64,000 nt of DNA from Shewanella cyperi (lineage in GTDB: Bacteria > Pseudomonadota > Gammaproteobacteria > Enterobacterales > Shewanellaceae), in assembly GCF_017354985.1 (NCBI RefSeq), contig NZ_CP071501.1, forward strand, positions 3,945,001 to 4,009,000, given 5' to 3'. This document shows, piece after piece, positions 46,368 through 56,441 of the stretch. The position numbers and the translations under genes were made by a program. The first letter of the stretch is position 1, and each line of letters opens with the position of its first letter. The notes below the pieces were generated by a model. It saw only the letters and a program-made list of their open reading frames with translations. It was not told the DNA's origin and ran no database searches.

Positions 46368-48869
46368 ATGAATTCAAGCCTGTTTTGTCGCGTCCTGCTG
46401 CTCTGTGGTCTGTTGCTGCCCTTGGGTTTAGTAGCGGCGCAGGACAAAACTGACGCCCTGGAAACCTATTTGGGTTACCCCCTGGGCTCCTGGCATCTGC
46501 GCCATGATCAGATAAACGGCTTTCTGCAGCAGTTGGCCGCAGGCAGCGACAGGGTGTCACTGGAAAGCACCGGCTTCAGCCATGAGCACAGGGAACAGCT
46601 GACCGCGGTCATCACCTCACCCACGAACCAGGCCAGGTTGGCTCAGATCCTCGCCAATCGCAGTCGGGTCAAACAGGGAACGGCGGAGCAGGATCTGTTG
46701 ATAATCTGGTTGGCCTATTCCATCCATGGCGACGAGGCCAGTGGTGCCCACGCTGCCATGGCGCTGGCCCAGCAACTGGCGCAAAGCCGGGAGCAATGGG
46801 TACAGGAGCTGCTAACCCAGGCGGTGGTGCTGATTACACCCACCCAGAATCCGGATGGCTTCGATCGTTTCTCCACTTGGGCCAACGGCAATGCCGGACT
46901 CAATCCGGTCAGCGACGAGGAGCACAGGGAGCATATGCAGGCCTGGCCCGGTGGGCGTTACAATCATTTCCTGGCCGATCTTAACCGTGATTGGCTGTTC
47001 CTGCGCCAACCCGAAACCCGTGGCCGGATAGCCCTGTTCCATAAGTGGCAGCCCCATCTGGTGTGCGACTTCCACGAAATGGGCCACAACCAGAGCTATT
47101 TCTTCCAACCCGGGGTACCGGAACGCACCCATCCCCTGACCTCGAAACGCAATCAGGAACTGACCGATAAGCTGGCCAATTTCCACCGCCGGGCTTTGGA
47201 CGGCCGTAAACAGCCTTATTTCAGCCGCCAGTCCTTCGATGATTTTTTCTATGGCAAGGGCTCCACCTACCCCGACATCAACGGCGCCGTGGGTATGCTG
47301 TTTGAACAGGCCAGTGCCCGAGGCCAGATACAGGATTCAGATTTCGGCCCTGTCAGCCTGCAACAGGCCTTAGGCAATCACCTGACGACCTCCGTCTCCA
47401 GCCTGCAGGGCGCCCTCGCGCTGAAAGCCGAGCTGCTCGATTACCAACGCGCCTTCTACCGCGGCAAACGCAATCTGGGGCGCAGCGGCAAACTCCTGTC
47501 GACCCGGGGTGACGGCGCCGCCCGGGATGATTTGGCCGCATTGCTCAGGCAACATCAGGTGCAATACTCATACCTGCGCCAGGACATCAGGGAAGACAAA
47601 AAAGTCTTCCGCGCCATGGACAGCCTGTTTGTTCCCGACGAGCAACCTCAGTCGGCGCTGCTGGCGGCGCTGTTCGATCAGCGTACCGAATTTGCCGATG
47701 CCACCTTCTACGATGTGTCGGCCTGGGACCTGGCTTCGGCCTACAACCTGGCAGTTGAAAACGACTTTCGTCCCGAGTGGGAACAGCTGAGCGAACTGCC
47801 GCTGCTGCCCCCCAGGTTCGAACCGAGCGACGCCGCCGTCGCCCTGCTGCTGGACTGGCGCCAGGGCAACGCCGCGGCGGCGCTGGCAAAATTACAGGCC
47901 AGGGGCGTCAGGGTGAGAGTCGCCTCCAAGCCCTTCACCCAGAGACAGTCGGGTCGCAACCGGGAATATGGCCCGGGTACCCTGCTGATACTGCTGCAAC
48001 AACCGGGGTTTGAAGCCGGTGAAATACAGGCCCTGACGCAGCAACTGGCGCACCAATTTGGATTGCCACTGGAGCAGAGCCTCTCGGCCCAGGCCATGGT
48101 CGGCGCCGATCTCGGCAGCGATGACTTTTATCCGCTCACCCCCATCAAACCTCTGCTGGTGAGTGGCCGTGGCAGTGAACCCACAGAAGTGGGCGAACTC
48201 TGGCAATACCTGGACACCCGGATTGGCATCCCCACGCCCCTGGTGGACAGCGATCGTCTGGAGAAGGTCACCCTGGAAAACTACAGCCATCTGCTGCTCG
48301 CCGACGGTGACTATATGCATCTGGATGAGGATGTTGGCCGCAAACTGGCCAACTTTGTCAACACAGGCGGAGTCATCATAGCCCAGAAGGGTGCCCTGAT
48401 CTGGCTTAAGAAACGTAACCTGCTGCGCACCGATGTCAGGGAAGATCGCTTCTTCCTGCAGCAGTTCAGTACCGCAGAACTGAGCTGGGAAGACAGGGAA
48501 AGCTTCAAGGCCCGTCAGGCCATTGGTGGCGCCATCCTCGAATGGCAACTCGATCCCCTGCACCCCTTAAGCTGGGGGCTGGGCAGCGCCAGCCTTCCAG
48601 TGATGAAAAATCAGGTGCTGGGACTGGCGGACAGCAGCGATCCCTTTGTGGAAGCCGCCCATTACCGGGATCCGCCGCTGCGCAACGGTTTCCTGGCTCC
48701 CGAGTATGGCCGCGCCTTTGGCGGCACCACGGCCATGGTGGCCGAACCCCGGGGCAAAGGGGCCGTGGTCGCCCTGGCCGATAATCTCATGTTCCGCAAT
48801 GTCTGGCTTGGTGCCGAGCGTGTCTATGCCAATGCCTTGTTTTTCCTGCCTGTGGCCCTGGGCAATTAA
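46368..48869 (+). CDS. Secreted M14 zinc carboxypeptidase-like protein
   Basis: An 833-residue protein with signal peptide (LLLPLGLVAAQ near residue 25). The M14 zinc ligands are visible: His120 and Glu123 in IHGDEASG and His236 in CDFHEMGHN. The second half (from about residue 400) is not peptidase and contains a Rossmann-like stretch, SHLLLADGDYMHLDEDVGRKLANFVNTGGVIIAQKG, similar to glutamine-amidotransferase-like domains attached to some secreted M14 proteins. It probably degrades or trims peptides outside the cytoplasm. It overlaps comF tail to tail by four bases. Confidence 0.82.
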   Translation: MNSSLFCRVLLLCGLLLPLGLVAAQDKTDALETYLGYPLGSWHLRHDQINGFLQQLAAGSDRVSLESTGFSHEHREQLTAVITSPTNQARLAQILANRSRVKQGTAEQDLLIIWLAYSIHGDEASGAHAAMALAQQLAQSREQWVQELLTQAVVLITPTQNPDGFDRFSTWANGNAGLNPVSDEEHREHMQAWPGGRYNHFLADLNRDWLFLRQPETRGRIALFHKWQPHLVCDFHEMGHNQSYFFQPGVPERTHPLTSKRNQELTDKLANFHRRALDGRKQPYFSRQSFDDFFYGKGSTYPDINGAVGMLFEQASARGQIQDSDFGPVSLQQALGNHLTTSVSSLQGALALKAELLDYQRAFYRGKRNLGRSGKLLSTRGDGAARDDLAALLRQHQVQYSYLRQDIREDKKVFRAMDSLFVPDEQPQSALLAALFDQRTEFADATFYDVSAWDLASAYNLAVENDFRPEWEQLSELPLLPPRFEPSDAAVALLLDWRQGNAAAALAKLQARGVRVRVASKPFTQRQSGRNREYGPGTLLILLQQPGFEAGEIQALTQQLAHQFGLPLEQSLSAQAMVGADLGSDDFYPLTPIKPLLVSGRGSEPTEVGELWQYLDTRIGIPTPLVDSDRLEKVTLENYSHLLLADGDYMHLDEDVGRKLANFVNTGGVIIAQKGALIWLKKRNLLRTDVREDRFFLQQFSTAELSWEDRESFKARQAIGGAILEWQLDPLHPLSWGLGSASLPVMKNQVLGLADSSDPFVEAAHYRDPPLRNGFLAPEYGRAFGGTTAMVAEPRGKGAVVALADNLMFRNVWLGAERVYANALFFLPVALGN

Positions 48870-49612
48870 TCGGACAGCACCTCTGACAACAGGCCCGGCG
48901 CTTCGGCCCGGGCCAAACACCAGACCTGTACCGCCACACCTGAGCCCCGAAACAAGGCAGCGATTTCCCGCGCCGTGGCTCCCGTGGTCACCACATCATC
49001 CACCAGGGCAATGCGCTGCCAGGGGCATGGCCGGTTCAAACTGAAAGCATTTGCCAGGTTGCGCCTGCGGGCCTTGCCATCAAGTCCTTCCTGGGGCCGG
49101 GTATCCAGGCAACGACTCACCAGACTATCGTCCAGGGGCAAACCGCTGTAGCGGGCCAGTTCGGCGGCAATCAGCCAGGCTTGGTTAAAACCCCGGCTGC
49201 GTTGCCGCTTGGGATGCAAAGGCACGGGCACCAACACCTGGGGCAATTGAATTAGCCCAAGCAGGCTCAATCTGTGGGCCCTTTGCCACAGCAGCTGACA
49301 CAACACCGCCAGGGGAGCCAGTTGCTGCCTGTGCTTGATGGCGGCAATCACACTGCCCAGACCATGGTGATAGCTGGCCGGCGCCACCACGGCCAGGGTA
49401 TCAAGCCTTTGACAGCTGCCGCAGAAGCCGGATTCCTGCGGCAAACCACGACCGCAACCCAGACATACGGGCCCCTGATAGAGGGTGCTGGCGAGACAGG
49501 TATCGCACAACCCGGTATGTTCAGCCGGGATAGACAGATGACAGAGCAGACAACGGTTGGGTAAACTAGCGGCGAGCCAGGCGCCCAGCCGCCACAGTGA
49601 ATCTAATTTCAT
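48866..49612 (-). CDS. comF: ComF family protein (phosphoribosyltransferase fold)
   Basis: A 248-residue protein with an N-terminal zinc-ribbon pattern of paired cysteines (CLLCHL, CDTCL, CLGCGR, CGSCQ) and a C-terminal phosphoribosyltransferase domain with IALVDDVVTTGATAREIA. ComF/GntX proteins are linked to DNA uptake in competent bacteria. The pairing with bioH matches E. coli gntX-bioH and supports the call. It starts divergently from bioH. Confidence 0.9.
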   Translation of the reverse strand: MKLDSLWRLGAWLAASLPNRCLLCHLSIPAEHTGLCDTCLASTLYQGPVCLGCGRGLPQESGFCGSCQRLDTLAVVAPASYHHGLGSVIAAIKHRQQLAPLAVLCQLLWQRAHRLSLLGLIQLPQVLVPVPLHPKRQRSRGFNQAWLIAAELARYSGLPLDDSLVSRCLDTRPQEGLDGKARRRNLANAFSLNRPCPWQRIALVDDVVTTGATAREIAALFRGSGVAVQVWCLARAEAPGLLSEVLSD

Positions 49613-49641
49613 GTTTCTTCCCTGAACCCCGAGAGGCCGCA

Positions 49642-50430
49642 GTGCAAGCTTCCCTTCATAGCGACATTTTTGGCGATGGCCCGCCGCTGGTATTGCTCCA
49701 TGGCTGGGGCATGAACGGTAAGGTGTTTTCGCCCCTGCAACAGGCCTTGTCCAAGTATAAGGTGCACTGTGTTGATCTGCCGGGCTTTGGTTTGAGCCCC
49801 GCCATAGCAGGCGATCTCGATGCCTGGGTCGATGCCCTGATGGCCATGGCGCCCGCCGATGCCGTGTGGGCCGGTTGGTCTCTGGGTGGCCTGGTCGCTA
49901 CCCGGGCGGCACAAAGGCACCCGCAGCGACTGGCGGGCCTTATCACCATTGCCAGTTCACCCTGCTTTATGGCCAGGGAGCAGGAAGCCTGGCCCGGAAT
50001 AGCGCCCAAGGTATTGGCACAGTTTGAAGCGGAATTGCAGCAGGATCTGCCCCGCACCATAGAAAGGTTCCTGGCCATCCAGGCCATGGGCAGCGACAGC
50101 GCCAGGGAAGACATCAAACGCATTAAGGAACTGGTGTTGTCGCGGCCATTACCCCAGGCCTCGGCGCTGGCCCAGGGCCTGAGCATGTTGGAGCTGGTTG
50201 ATCTCAGACCGGGACTGGCCACCATGGACCTGCCCTGGCTGCGGATCTGGGGCCGCCTCGACGGCCTGGTGCCCAGAAGGATGATGGGCCAGCTGCCTTC
50301 AAATTCCAGCACCGAAGACAAGGTTCTGGCCAAGGCGTCACACGCCCCGTTTATCTCCCACGGCGATGAATTTGTGCACTGTGTAACCGATTGGCTCGAC
50401 AGACTTTATTCCGACAAGGAAAGCGGCTAA
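49642..50430 (+). CDS. bioH: Pimeloyl-ACP methyl ester esterase BioH
   Basis: A 262-residue alpha/beta hydrolase that frees pimeloyl-ACP from its methyl ester for biotin synthesis. It has the HGWGMNG oxyanion motif, nucleophile Ser80 in AGWSLGG and catalytic His234 in KASHAPF. The GTG at 49642, after GAGAGG, gives the usual length; the frame back to 49597 overlaps comF. The neighbourhood (comF, nfuA) supports BioH over other hydrolases. Confidence 0.92.
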   Translation: MQASLHSDIFGDGPPLVLLHGWGMNGKVFSPLQQALSKYKVHCVDLPGFGLSPAIAGDLDAWVDALMAMAPADAVWAGWSLGGLVATRAAQRHPQRLAGLITIASSPCFMAREQEAWPGIAPKVLAQFEAELQQDLPRTIERFLAIQAMGSDSAREDIKRIKELVLSRPLPQASALAQGLSMLELVDLRPGLATMDLPWLRIWGRLDGLVPRRMMGQLPSNSSTEDKVLAKASHAPFISHGDEFVHCVTDWLDRLYSDKESG

Positions 50431-50464
50431 TATTTAACCAGAAATCTTAGCCGGACGCCTTTCT

Positions 50465-50980
50465 ATGCTGCTGGTCAGTCACTACCCCCAGGTTCCGCTC
50501 GCGACATCCAATGCCGCGACCGACGCCGCTCGGGTAGATAATCAGCTGCGTCCCCCCATCATACCCCCAAGCGAAGCCACCAAGGGCCATGAAGAGCGTG
50601 CCTTTAACCCGCAACATGAGCGCACCGCAGATGAGCCCCAGATCCAGTCGCGGCTGCAGCAGCGGGTCGAGGAAAGGCAGCAACAACATCAGGGCTCGCA
50701 ACAGGAACAGCAGCAGCGCCACGCCGGTGAACAGCAGCAAAGCCGCCAGGCGCCGTCACGACCGCTGAAGATACCGGCCAAACAACATCCGGCCCTGTCA
50801 CGCAAAGACATCAAGGTGCGCAGCGAAACCCGCAGCCCTCAGCCCAAGGCCAATCAGGGCACCAGTCCCCAGGCCGGCATGCCGGAGCAGTTCTACCGCA
50901 CCATTGCCGCCCATGTGAGTGAGTTCTACGCCGGACGCACCGCTCCGGAGGAAGAGCCGGCGCTGTCGGCCTGGATCTGA
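50465..50980 (+). CDS. Unknown Gln-rich, probably disordered protein
   Basis: A 171-residue protein of no recognised family. The middle (about residues 55-95) is extremely rich in Gln and Arg (VEERQQQHQGSQQEQQQRH), likely disordered or coiled coil. The N-terminus has a conserved-looking RPPIIPPSEATKGHEERAFNPQ stretch, and the C-terminus a folded-looking MPEQFYRTIAAHVSEFYAGR. No signal peptide or membrane segment. It follows bioH by 34 bp and ends before a strong terminator, so it may be co-transcribed with bioH. Confidence 0.72.
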   Translation: MLLVSHYPQVPLATSNAATDAARVDNQLRPPIIPPSEATKGHEERAFNPQHERTADEPQIQSRLQQRVEERQQQHQGSQQEQQQRHAGEQQQSRQAPSRPLKIPAKQHPALSRKDIKVRSETRSPQPKANQGTSPQAGMPEQFYRTIAAHVSEFYAGRTAPEEEPALSAWI

Positions 50981-50994
50981 ACTGCCATAAAAGT

Positions 50995-51021
50995 AAAAAC
51001 GCAGCCGAGGCTGCGTTTTTT
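50995..51021. terminator. Bidirectional terminator
   Basis: AAAAACGCAGCC and GGCTGCGTTTTT pair around GA, followed by T's. It ends the Gln-rich gene and convergent tex. Confidence 0.92.
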
Positions 51022-51036
51022 CATGCCCTTTAGGGA

Positions 51037-53385
51037 TCAGGACTTTTTCAGTTTGGCAAAAGCATCGGCAAAGGCATTGCCCATGGCGGCGTTGGCCGGT
51101 TGCGGCTTGCTGCCCTGGCGTTGACCGCCTTTGGGCTGGCCACCACGCGGGTTGGGCTGCCCACCCTTGTGCTGTTGTGGCTTGGCGCTCTTGACCTCGG
51201 GCTTCTCGTCGAGGCGCATGGTCAGGCCGATACGCTTGCGCTCCACATCCACTTCCATCACCTTGACCTTGACCACGTCACCGGCCTTGACCACTGTGTG
51301 GGGATCGCTGACAAACTTGTCCGCCAGGGACGAAATGTGCACCAGACCATCCTGGTGTACGCCTATGTCCACAAAGGCGCCGAAGTTGGTGACATTGGTG
51401 ACCACGCCTTCAAGGATCATCTCAGGCTTAAGATCGCGGATTTCATGGACCCCGTCCTTGAACTGGGCGGTCTTGAATTCACCGCGGGGATCGCGACCCG
51501 GTTTATCCAACTCCCGCAAAATGTCGGTGATGGTCGGCAGACCGAATTCCTCGGTAACAAAATCCTTGGGATTGATGCCACGGATAAGCTCGGTATTGCC
51601 TATCAGGCTGTCGATGGCCAGGGACTTGGCGGCGGCAATACGCTGCACCAGGGCATAGGTCTCGGGGTGTACCGCCGAGGCATCGAGCGGGTTGTCCCCA
51701 TCCCGGATCCGCAGGAAGCCGGCGGCCTGTTCAAAGGCCTTGGGGCCAAGGCGCGGCACCTTGAGCAATTCCTTGCGGTTTTTAAACTGACCGTGCTCAT
51801 CGCGGTAATCCACCAGATTCTTGGCCAGGGTCTTGTTGAGACCGGACACCTGACTCAGCAGTGGCACCGAGGCCATGTTGAGATCGACGCCGACGCTGTT
51901 TACGCAATCTTCCACCACCGCTTCCAGGGAGTGCGACAGCTGACTCTGACTGACATCGTGCTGATACTGGCCCACACCGATGGACTTGGGCTCAATCTTC
52001 ACCAACTCGGCCAGAGGATCCTGCAGGCGCCGGGCGATGGACACGGCACCGCGAATGGACACGTCGAGATCCGGGAATTCGTTGGCCGCCAGTTCCGAGG
52101 CCGAATACACGGACGCACCGGCCTCGCTGACCATGACCTTGGTCAGGCCCGGATGGGTATCGCGCAGGCTGGCGATAAGCTCGCCCGCCAGCTTATCGGT
52201 TTCACGGGAGGCGGTGCCGTTACCCACGGCAATCAGTTCCACCTTGTACATGGTCACCAGGTTCGCCAATGTGCGCAGCGACTTGTCCCACTGGTTCTGG
52301 GGCTCATGGGGGAACACTGTGGTGTGGGCCACCAGTTTGCCTGTGTCGTTGACCACGGCCACCTTAACCCCGGTGCGCAGCCCGGGATCCAGCCCCAGGG
52401 TGGCCTTGGAGCCTGCAGGCGCCGCCATCAGCAGATCGCCGAGGTTGCGGGCGAAGACCTTGATGGCATCCAACTCGGCCACTTCACGCATCCGTGACAC
52501 AAATTCGGTTTCCATTTGCAGCGAAATCTTGATGCGCCAGGTGGCGGTCACCACAGACTTGAGCCACATATCCACGGCGCAGCTGCCAAGTTTAAGCCCA
52601 AGATGATCGGCAATAATGACTTCGCAATAACTGCCGCTGCCGGGCTCGGCACCCGGGTCGGCATTCATCGACAGGCTGAGTATGCCCTCGTTGCGGCCCC
52701 GCAGCATGGCCAGCGCCCTGTGTGACGGTACCTTGGCCATGGGTTCGCTGTGCTCAAAATAGTCGCGGAACTTGGCACCTTCCTTTTCCTTGCCCGCCAT
52801 CACCCGGCTCTCGATCACCGCGCTGTGTTCCAGCTGCTCACGCACCTTGCGCAGCAGTTCGGCATCTTCGGCAAAACGCTCCATCAGGATATAACGGGCA
52901 CCATCCAGCACGGCGCGGGCATCGGCAAATCCGGCCTCGGCCTGGATAAAGGCGGCGGCTTCGGCTTCGGGATCGACAGCGGCGTCGCCCCGGGCGGCCA
53001 GCAGTTTATCGGCCAGAGGTTCAAGACCGGCTTCAATGGCAATCTGGCCCTTGGTGCGACGCTTGGGCTTGTAGGGCAGATACAGATCTTCAAGACGGGT
53101 CTTGTTGTCGGCGGCATTGATGGCGGCCTTAAGTTCAGGGGTCAACTTGCCCTGGGCCTCAATGGAGGACAGGATCACCTGGCGGCGATCGGCCAGCTCA
53201 CGCAAATAGCCCAGGCGACTGAACAGGTTACGCAACTGGGTGTCATCCAGGCCACCGGTCACTTCCTTACGGTAACGGGCGATAAAGGGCACTGTGGCGC
53301 CTTCATCCAGCAGGGCTATGGTGGCATTGACCTGTTGCTCGCGAACACTCAGTTCGTCGGCAATAATCCGCGCTATATCAGACAT
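51037..53385 (-). CDS. tex: Tex-type RNA-binding transcription accessory protein
   Basis: A 782-residue Tex/YhgF protein that acts in transcription and RNA metabolism. N-terminal Tex helices are followed by a YqgF/RNase H-like domain ([21 protein letters not shown]), helix-hairpin-helix repeats ([27 protein letters not shown]) and a C-terminal S1 RNA-binding domain (about residues 650-725, [25 protein letters not shown]). A basic, Gly/Gln-rich tail ends the protein. It lies downstream of greB on the same strand. Confidence 0.95.
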   Translation of the reverse strand: MSDIARIIADELSVREQQVNATIALLDEGATVPFIARYRKEVTGGLDDTQLRNLFSRLGYLRELADRRQVILSSIEAQGKLTPELKAAINAADNKTRLEDLYLPYKPKRRTKGQIAIEAGLEPLADKLLAARGDAAVDPEAEAAAFIQAEAGFADARAVLDGARYILMERFAEDAELLRKVREQLEHSAVIESRVMAGKEKEGAKFRDYFEHSEPMAKVPSHRALAMLRGRNEGILSLSMNADPGAEPGSGSYCEVIIADHLGLKLGSCAVDMWLKSVVTATWRIKISLQMETEFVSRMREVAELDAIKVFARNLGDLLMAAPAGSKATLGLDPGLRTGVKVAVVNDTGKLVAHTTVFPHEPQNQWDKSLRTLANLVTMYKVELIAVGNGTASRETDKLAGELIASLRDTHPGLTKVMVSEAGASVYSASELAANEFPDLDVSIRGAVSIARRLQDPLAELVKIEPKSIGVGQYQHDVSQSQLSHSLEAVVEDCVNSVGVDLNMASVPLLSQVSGLNKTLAKNLVDYRDEHGQFKNRKELLKVPRLGPKAFEQAAGFLRIRDGDNPLDASAVHPETYALVQRIAAAKSLAIDSLIGNTELIRGINPKDFVTEEFGLPTITDILRELDKPGRDPRGEFKTAQFKDGVHEIRDLKPEMILEGVVTNVTNFGAFVDIGVHQDGLVHISSLADKFVSDPHTVVKAGDVVKVKVMEVDVERKRIGLTMRLDEKPEVKSAKPQQHKGGQPNPRGGQPKGGQRQGSKPQPANAAMGNAFADAFAKLKKS

Positions 53386-53502
53386 AATCAGTTAAAAATT
53401 CCATTGCAAATGCGTTGGCCCAAAGATACCACAGCCAGGGAGACCGGGCATGCCTGGGCGGTGAAAACCGGGCTTTTCGGCGAAAAACTTCCCCCGACCG
53501 GT

Positions 53503-53997
53503 TCAATCTTCCGGTTCGAAGGCTTGGTATCGGATGCAGTTAATAAACCATTCCTTGCGCCCCGAGGGGGTCTGGACGCTGATTTCATCGTCCACCTGTT
53601 TGCCTATCAGCGCCCGCGCCATGGGGGAGTCTATGGTGATGTAACCCTTCTTGGTGTCGATTTCATCCTTGCCAACGATTCGATAGCGCACCACAGTGCC
53701 CTCGTCGTTTTCCAGCTCCACCCAGGCACCGAAGAACACCTTGCCTTCCTGCTGCGGCGAGTAATCCACTATCTTGAGTTCCTCCAGACGTTTGAGCAGG
53801 TAACGTACCCGGCTGTCTATCTGGCGCAGCAATCGCTTGTTATAGGTGTAGTCGGCATTTTCCGAGCGATCCCCCTGGGCGGCGGCTTCCTGTACCTTGA
53901 GGGTGATCTCGGGGCGGTATTCCTTCCAAAGATACTTGAGCTCTTTGTCCAGGGTTTCCCAGCCCTTACGGGTAATGAGATGGGCTTTTTTTGTCAT
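53503..53997 (-). CDS. greB: Transcript cleavage factor GreB
   Basis: A 164-residue elongation factor that enters the RNA polymerase secondary channel and triggers cleavage of backtracked RNA. The coiled coil carries the acidic tip GDRSENADYTYNKRLLRQIDSRVRYL, and YSPQQEGKVFFGAWVELENDEG marks the FKBP-like domain as GreB rather than GreA. I start at the ATG at 53997 (MTKKAHLITRKGW); a frame to 54027 adds ten unlikely residues. No clear Shine-Dalgarno site is visible. It is divergent from ompR. Confidence 0.94.
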   Translation of the reverse strand: MTKKAHLITRKGWETLDKELKYLWKEYRPEITLKVQEAAAQGDRSENADYTYNKRLLRQIDSRVRYLLKRLEELKIVDYSPQQEGKVFFGAWVELENDEGTVVRYRIVGKDEIDTKKGYITIDSPMARALIGKQVDDEISVQTPSGRKEWFINCIRYQAFEPED

Positions 53998-54305
53998 GGG
54001 GCAGCAGAATTCTGAATTGATTCGCAATGCCTGAGGTTATACCAGAGCCGGGGATGGGATCAAAGCCGCCGGCTTATGCTTGGTTACAATTTACCGTTTC
54101 AGAGTCAGGATCACTGCCTTTCCAATAAAATTCACTATAATTCATTGTGTTGTATCCGGATTTCAGCTGGAGCAAGCCCGGGATGCAAACAGGCGTCAAA
54201 TGCGTCACTCTGGTCAGGCGCAGATAATTGCGGCTATAGTAACGCTTTCAATATCAGCCAGTTGTTCAGGTTTTACCGGCCCCCGGCCGGACACAAGGAT
54301 TTACC
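53998..54305. other. 308-bp intergenic region between greB and ompR
   Basis: It should contain divergent greB and ompR promoters. TATAAT at 54136-54141 is a perfect -10 pointing to ompR, but the -35 at the right distance is poor. The resulting ompR leader would be about 155 bases. No other strong signal was seen. Confidence 0.45.
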
Positions 54306-55031
54306 ATGGGACAAGAAACCTCGAAAATTCTCGTTGTCGATGATGATATGCGCCTGCGGGCCCTGCTGGAGCGTTATCTGGTCGAGCAAGGCTATCAGGT
54401 GCGCAGCGCCGCCAATGCGGAGCAGATGGACCGCCTGTTGGAAAGGGAGAATTTTCATCTGCTGGTGCTGGATCTGATGTTGCCCGGCGAAGATGGCCTG
54501 TCCATCTGCCGCCGCCTGCGTCAGCAGGAAAATCCCATCCCCATTGTTATGCTGACCGCCAAGGGTGACGAGGTGGACAGAATCATAGGCCTGGAACTGG
54601 GTGCCGATGACTACCTGCCCAAACCCTTCAATCCGCGGGAACTGCTGGCGCGGATCAAGGCCGTCATGCGGCGTCAAACCACGGAAATCCCGGGTGCTCC
54701 GGCGCAGCAGGAAGAGGAAATCGCCTTCGGCGAATTCAGGCTCAATCTGGCAACCCGCGAGATGTACCATGGCGATGAGGCCATTTCCCTCACCAGCGGT
54801 GAATTTGCGGTACTCAAGGTGCTGGTCACCCACCCCAGGGAACCCCTGTCACGGGATAAGCTGATGAACCTGGCCCGGGGCCGGGATTACTCGGCACTGG
54901 AGCGTTCCATCGATGTGCAGGTATCACGCCTGCGGCGTCTGATAGAGAAAGATCCTGCCAACCCCCGCTATATCCAGACAGTTTGGGGCCTGGGCTATGT
55001 GTTTGTGCCCGATGGCACGGCGCGGCGCTGA
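54306..55031 (+). CDS. ompR: Osmolarity response regulator OmpR
   Basis: A 241-residue regulator with an N-terminal receiver (acidic Asp12/Asp13, phosphorylation site Asp56 in VLDLMLPGEDGL, Lys in DYLPKPFNPREL) and a C-terminal winged helix (LTSGEFAVLKVLVTHPREPLSRDKLMNL, SIDVQVSRLRRLIE, VWGLGYVFVP). It controls porins and other envelope genes. Thirteen bases separate it from envZ. Confidence 0.96.
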   Translation: MGQETSKILVVDDDMRLRALLERYLVEQGYQVRSAANAEQMDRLLERENFHLLVLDLMLPGEDGLSICRRLRQQENPIPIVMLTAKGDEVDRIIGLELGADDYLPKPFNPRELLARIKAVMRRQTTEIPGAPAQQEEEIAFGEFRLNLATREMYHGDEAISLTSGEFAVLKVLVTHPREPLSRDKLMNLARGRDYSALERSIDVQVSRLRRLIEKDPANPRYIQTVWGLGYVFVPDGTARR

Positions 55032-55044
55032 GCCGGAGCAGTAG

Positions 55045-56361
55045 ATGAATCACTCCTGGTGGCAGCGCCTGCTGCCCCGCAGTGCCTTCAGCCAGACTGT
55101 GATGCTGATTGGCTGTTTGTTGCTGATCAACCAATTGGTGTCCTACGTTTCGGTCGCCCTCTACGTGATCAAACCCAGCTATCAGCAAATTAACCAGCTG
55201 ATTGCCCGCCAGGTCAGTTTTCTGTTTGCCGACGGCATAGAGTTGGGCCGCGAACACCTGACGGTTGTCGATGCCCTCAATGCCAAGGTCAAAGACGACA
55301 GCATGAAGGTGTATAACCAGAAGCAGGCCCGGGAAGCCGGGGTCGAGCAGGCAACCTACTATGGTCTGCTGTCAAACCAGATGTCCGACTATCTGGGCGG
55401 CAAGGCCGAGGTGCGCATTACCCAGGGCGAGACGCTGCAGATTTGGATCCGGCCGCCCCAGGCCCCCGCCCTGTGGATCCGGGTGCCACTGACCGGCTTC
55501 AACGAGATGGCGCTGTCTCCCCTGACTTTGTATCTGATGGTGATCGGCGCCCTGAGTGTGGCCGGTGGCTGGTTATTTGCCCGCAAGCAAAACAAACCCT
55601 TGAAGGCCCTGCAACAGGCCGCCATGGCGGTATCGAGGGGGGATTTTCCGGAGCCGCTGGCCCTGCGCGGCTCAAGCGAAATAGTTGAAGTGACCAATGC
55701 CTTCAACCAGATGTCCCACAGCATGAAGCAATTGGAGCAGGACAGGGCCTTGCTGATGGCCGGCATATCCCACGACCTGCGCACCCCTTTGACCCGGATC
55801 CGACTTGCATCTGAGATGATGGTCGATGAGGACGCCTACCTCAAAGACGGCATTGTGGCCGACATTGAGGACATGGACGCCATCATTAACCAATTTATTG
55901 CTTATATCCGCCAGGATCAGGAAGCGGTGCGGGAGCTTATACCCCTAAACCCTTTAATCCAGGAGTTGGCCCAGGCCGAGTCGAAACGCGACGGCACCAT
56001 AGAGCTGGCACTGACCGACTGCCCGGAGATCCCCATGCAGGCCATTGCCATCAAACGGGTCTTGGGAAATCTGGTGGAAAACGCCTTCCGTTACGGCAAT
56101 GGCTGGGTGCGGATTTCTTCCCTGTTCGATGGTCGCCGGGTCGGCTTTGCGGTGGAAGATAATGGCCCCGGCATTCCCGAGCAGCAGATCCCCAAGTTGT
56201 TTCAACCTTTCACCCAGGGCGACAGCGCCCGTGGCAGCGTCGGCTCCGGTCTGGGGCTGGCCATCATCAAGCGCATAGTGGACAGGCACCAGGGTAAGGT
56301 CAGCCTGAGTAACAGGCCGGAAGGCGGCCTGCGGGCCGAGGTTTGGCTGCCACTGGAATGA
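55045..56361 (+). CDS. envZ: Sensor histidine kinase EnvZ
   Basis: A 438-residue inner-membrane kinase/phosphatase for OmpR. There are two membrane segments (about residues 18-38 and 163-182) with a periplasmic loop, then HAMP. The H box is [19 protein letters not shown] with His243, followed by the N box [11 protein letters not shown] and G boxes [11 protein letters not shown] and [16 protein letters not shown]. Its coding region ends eight bases before a Pho-box-like repeat. Confidence 0.95.
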   Translation: MNHSWWQRLLPRSAFSQTVMLIGCLLLINQLVSYVSVALYVIKPSYQQINQLIARQVSFLFADGIELGREHLTVVDALNAKVKDDSMKVYNQKQAREAGVEQATYYGLLSNQMSDYLGGKAEVRITQGETLQIWIRPPQAPALWIRVPLTGFNEMALSPLTLYLMVIGALSVAGGWLFARKQNKPLKALQQAAMAVSRGDFPEPLALRGSSEIVEVTNAFNQMSHSMKQLEQDRALLMAGISHDLRTPLTRIRLASEMMVDEDAYLKDGIVADIEDMDAIINQFIAYIRQDQEAVRELIPLNPLIQELAQAESKRDGTIELALTDCPEIPMQAIAIKRVLGNLVENAFRYGNGWVRISSLFDGRRVGFAVEDNGPGIPEQQIPKLFQPFTQGDSARGSVGSGLGLAIIKRIVDRHQGKVSLSNRPEGGLRAEVWLPLE

Positions 56362-56369
56362 CAATCTAG

Positions 56370-56398
56370 TCGTCATCAATCTGTCATCTTAACGTCAT
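56370..56398 (+). promoter_or_regulatory. PhoB-box-like triple repeat upstream of the chemoreceptor
   Basis: Three 7-bp units TCGTCAT, CTGTCAT and ACGTCAT start at 56370, 56381 and 56392, exactly 11 bp apart with 4-bp spacers. The Pho box is built of direct 7-bp CTGTCAT-type repeats with the same spacing and orientation. It lies 43 bp before the receptor start. No convincing -10 hexamer was seen after it. Confidence 0.55.
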
Positions 56399-56441
56399 AT
56401 GCTGGCGCCGACTCAGGCACTTTGACTACGGCGTAATCAAG

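Noticed and set aside
51100..52497. 465-codon plus-strand frame
   Set aside because: Antisense shadow of tex; His/Leu/Gln-rich with no family features.
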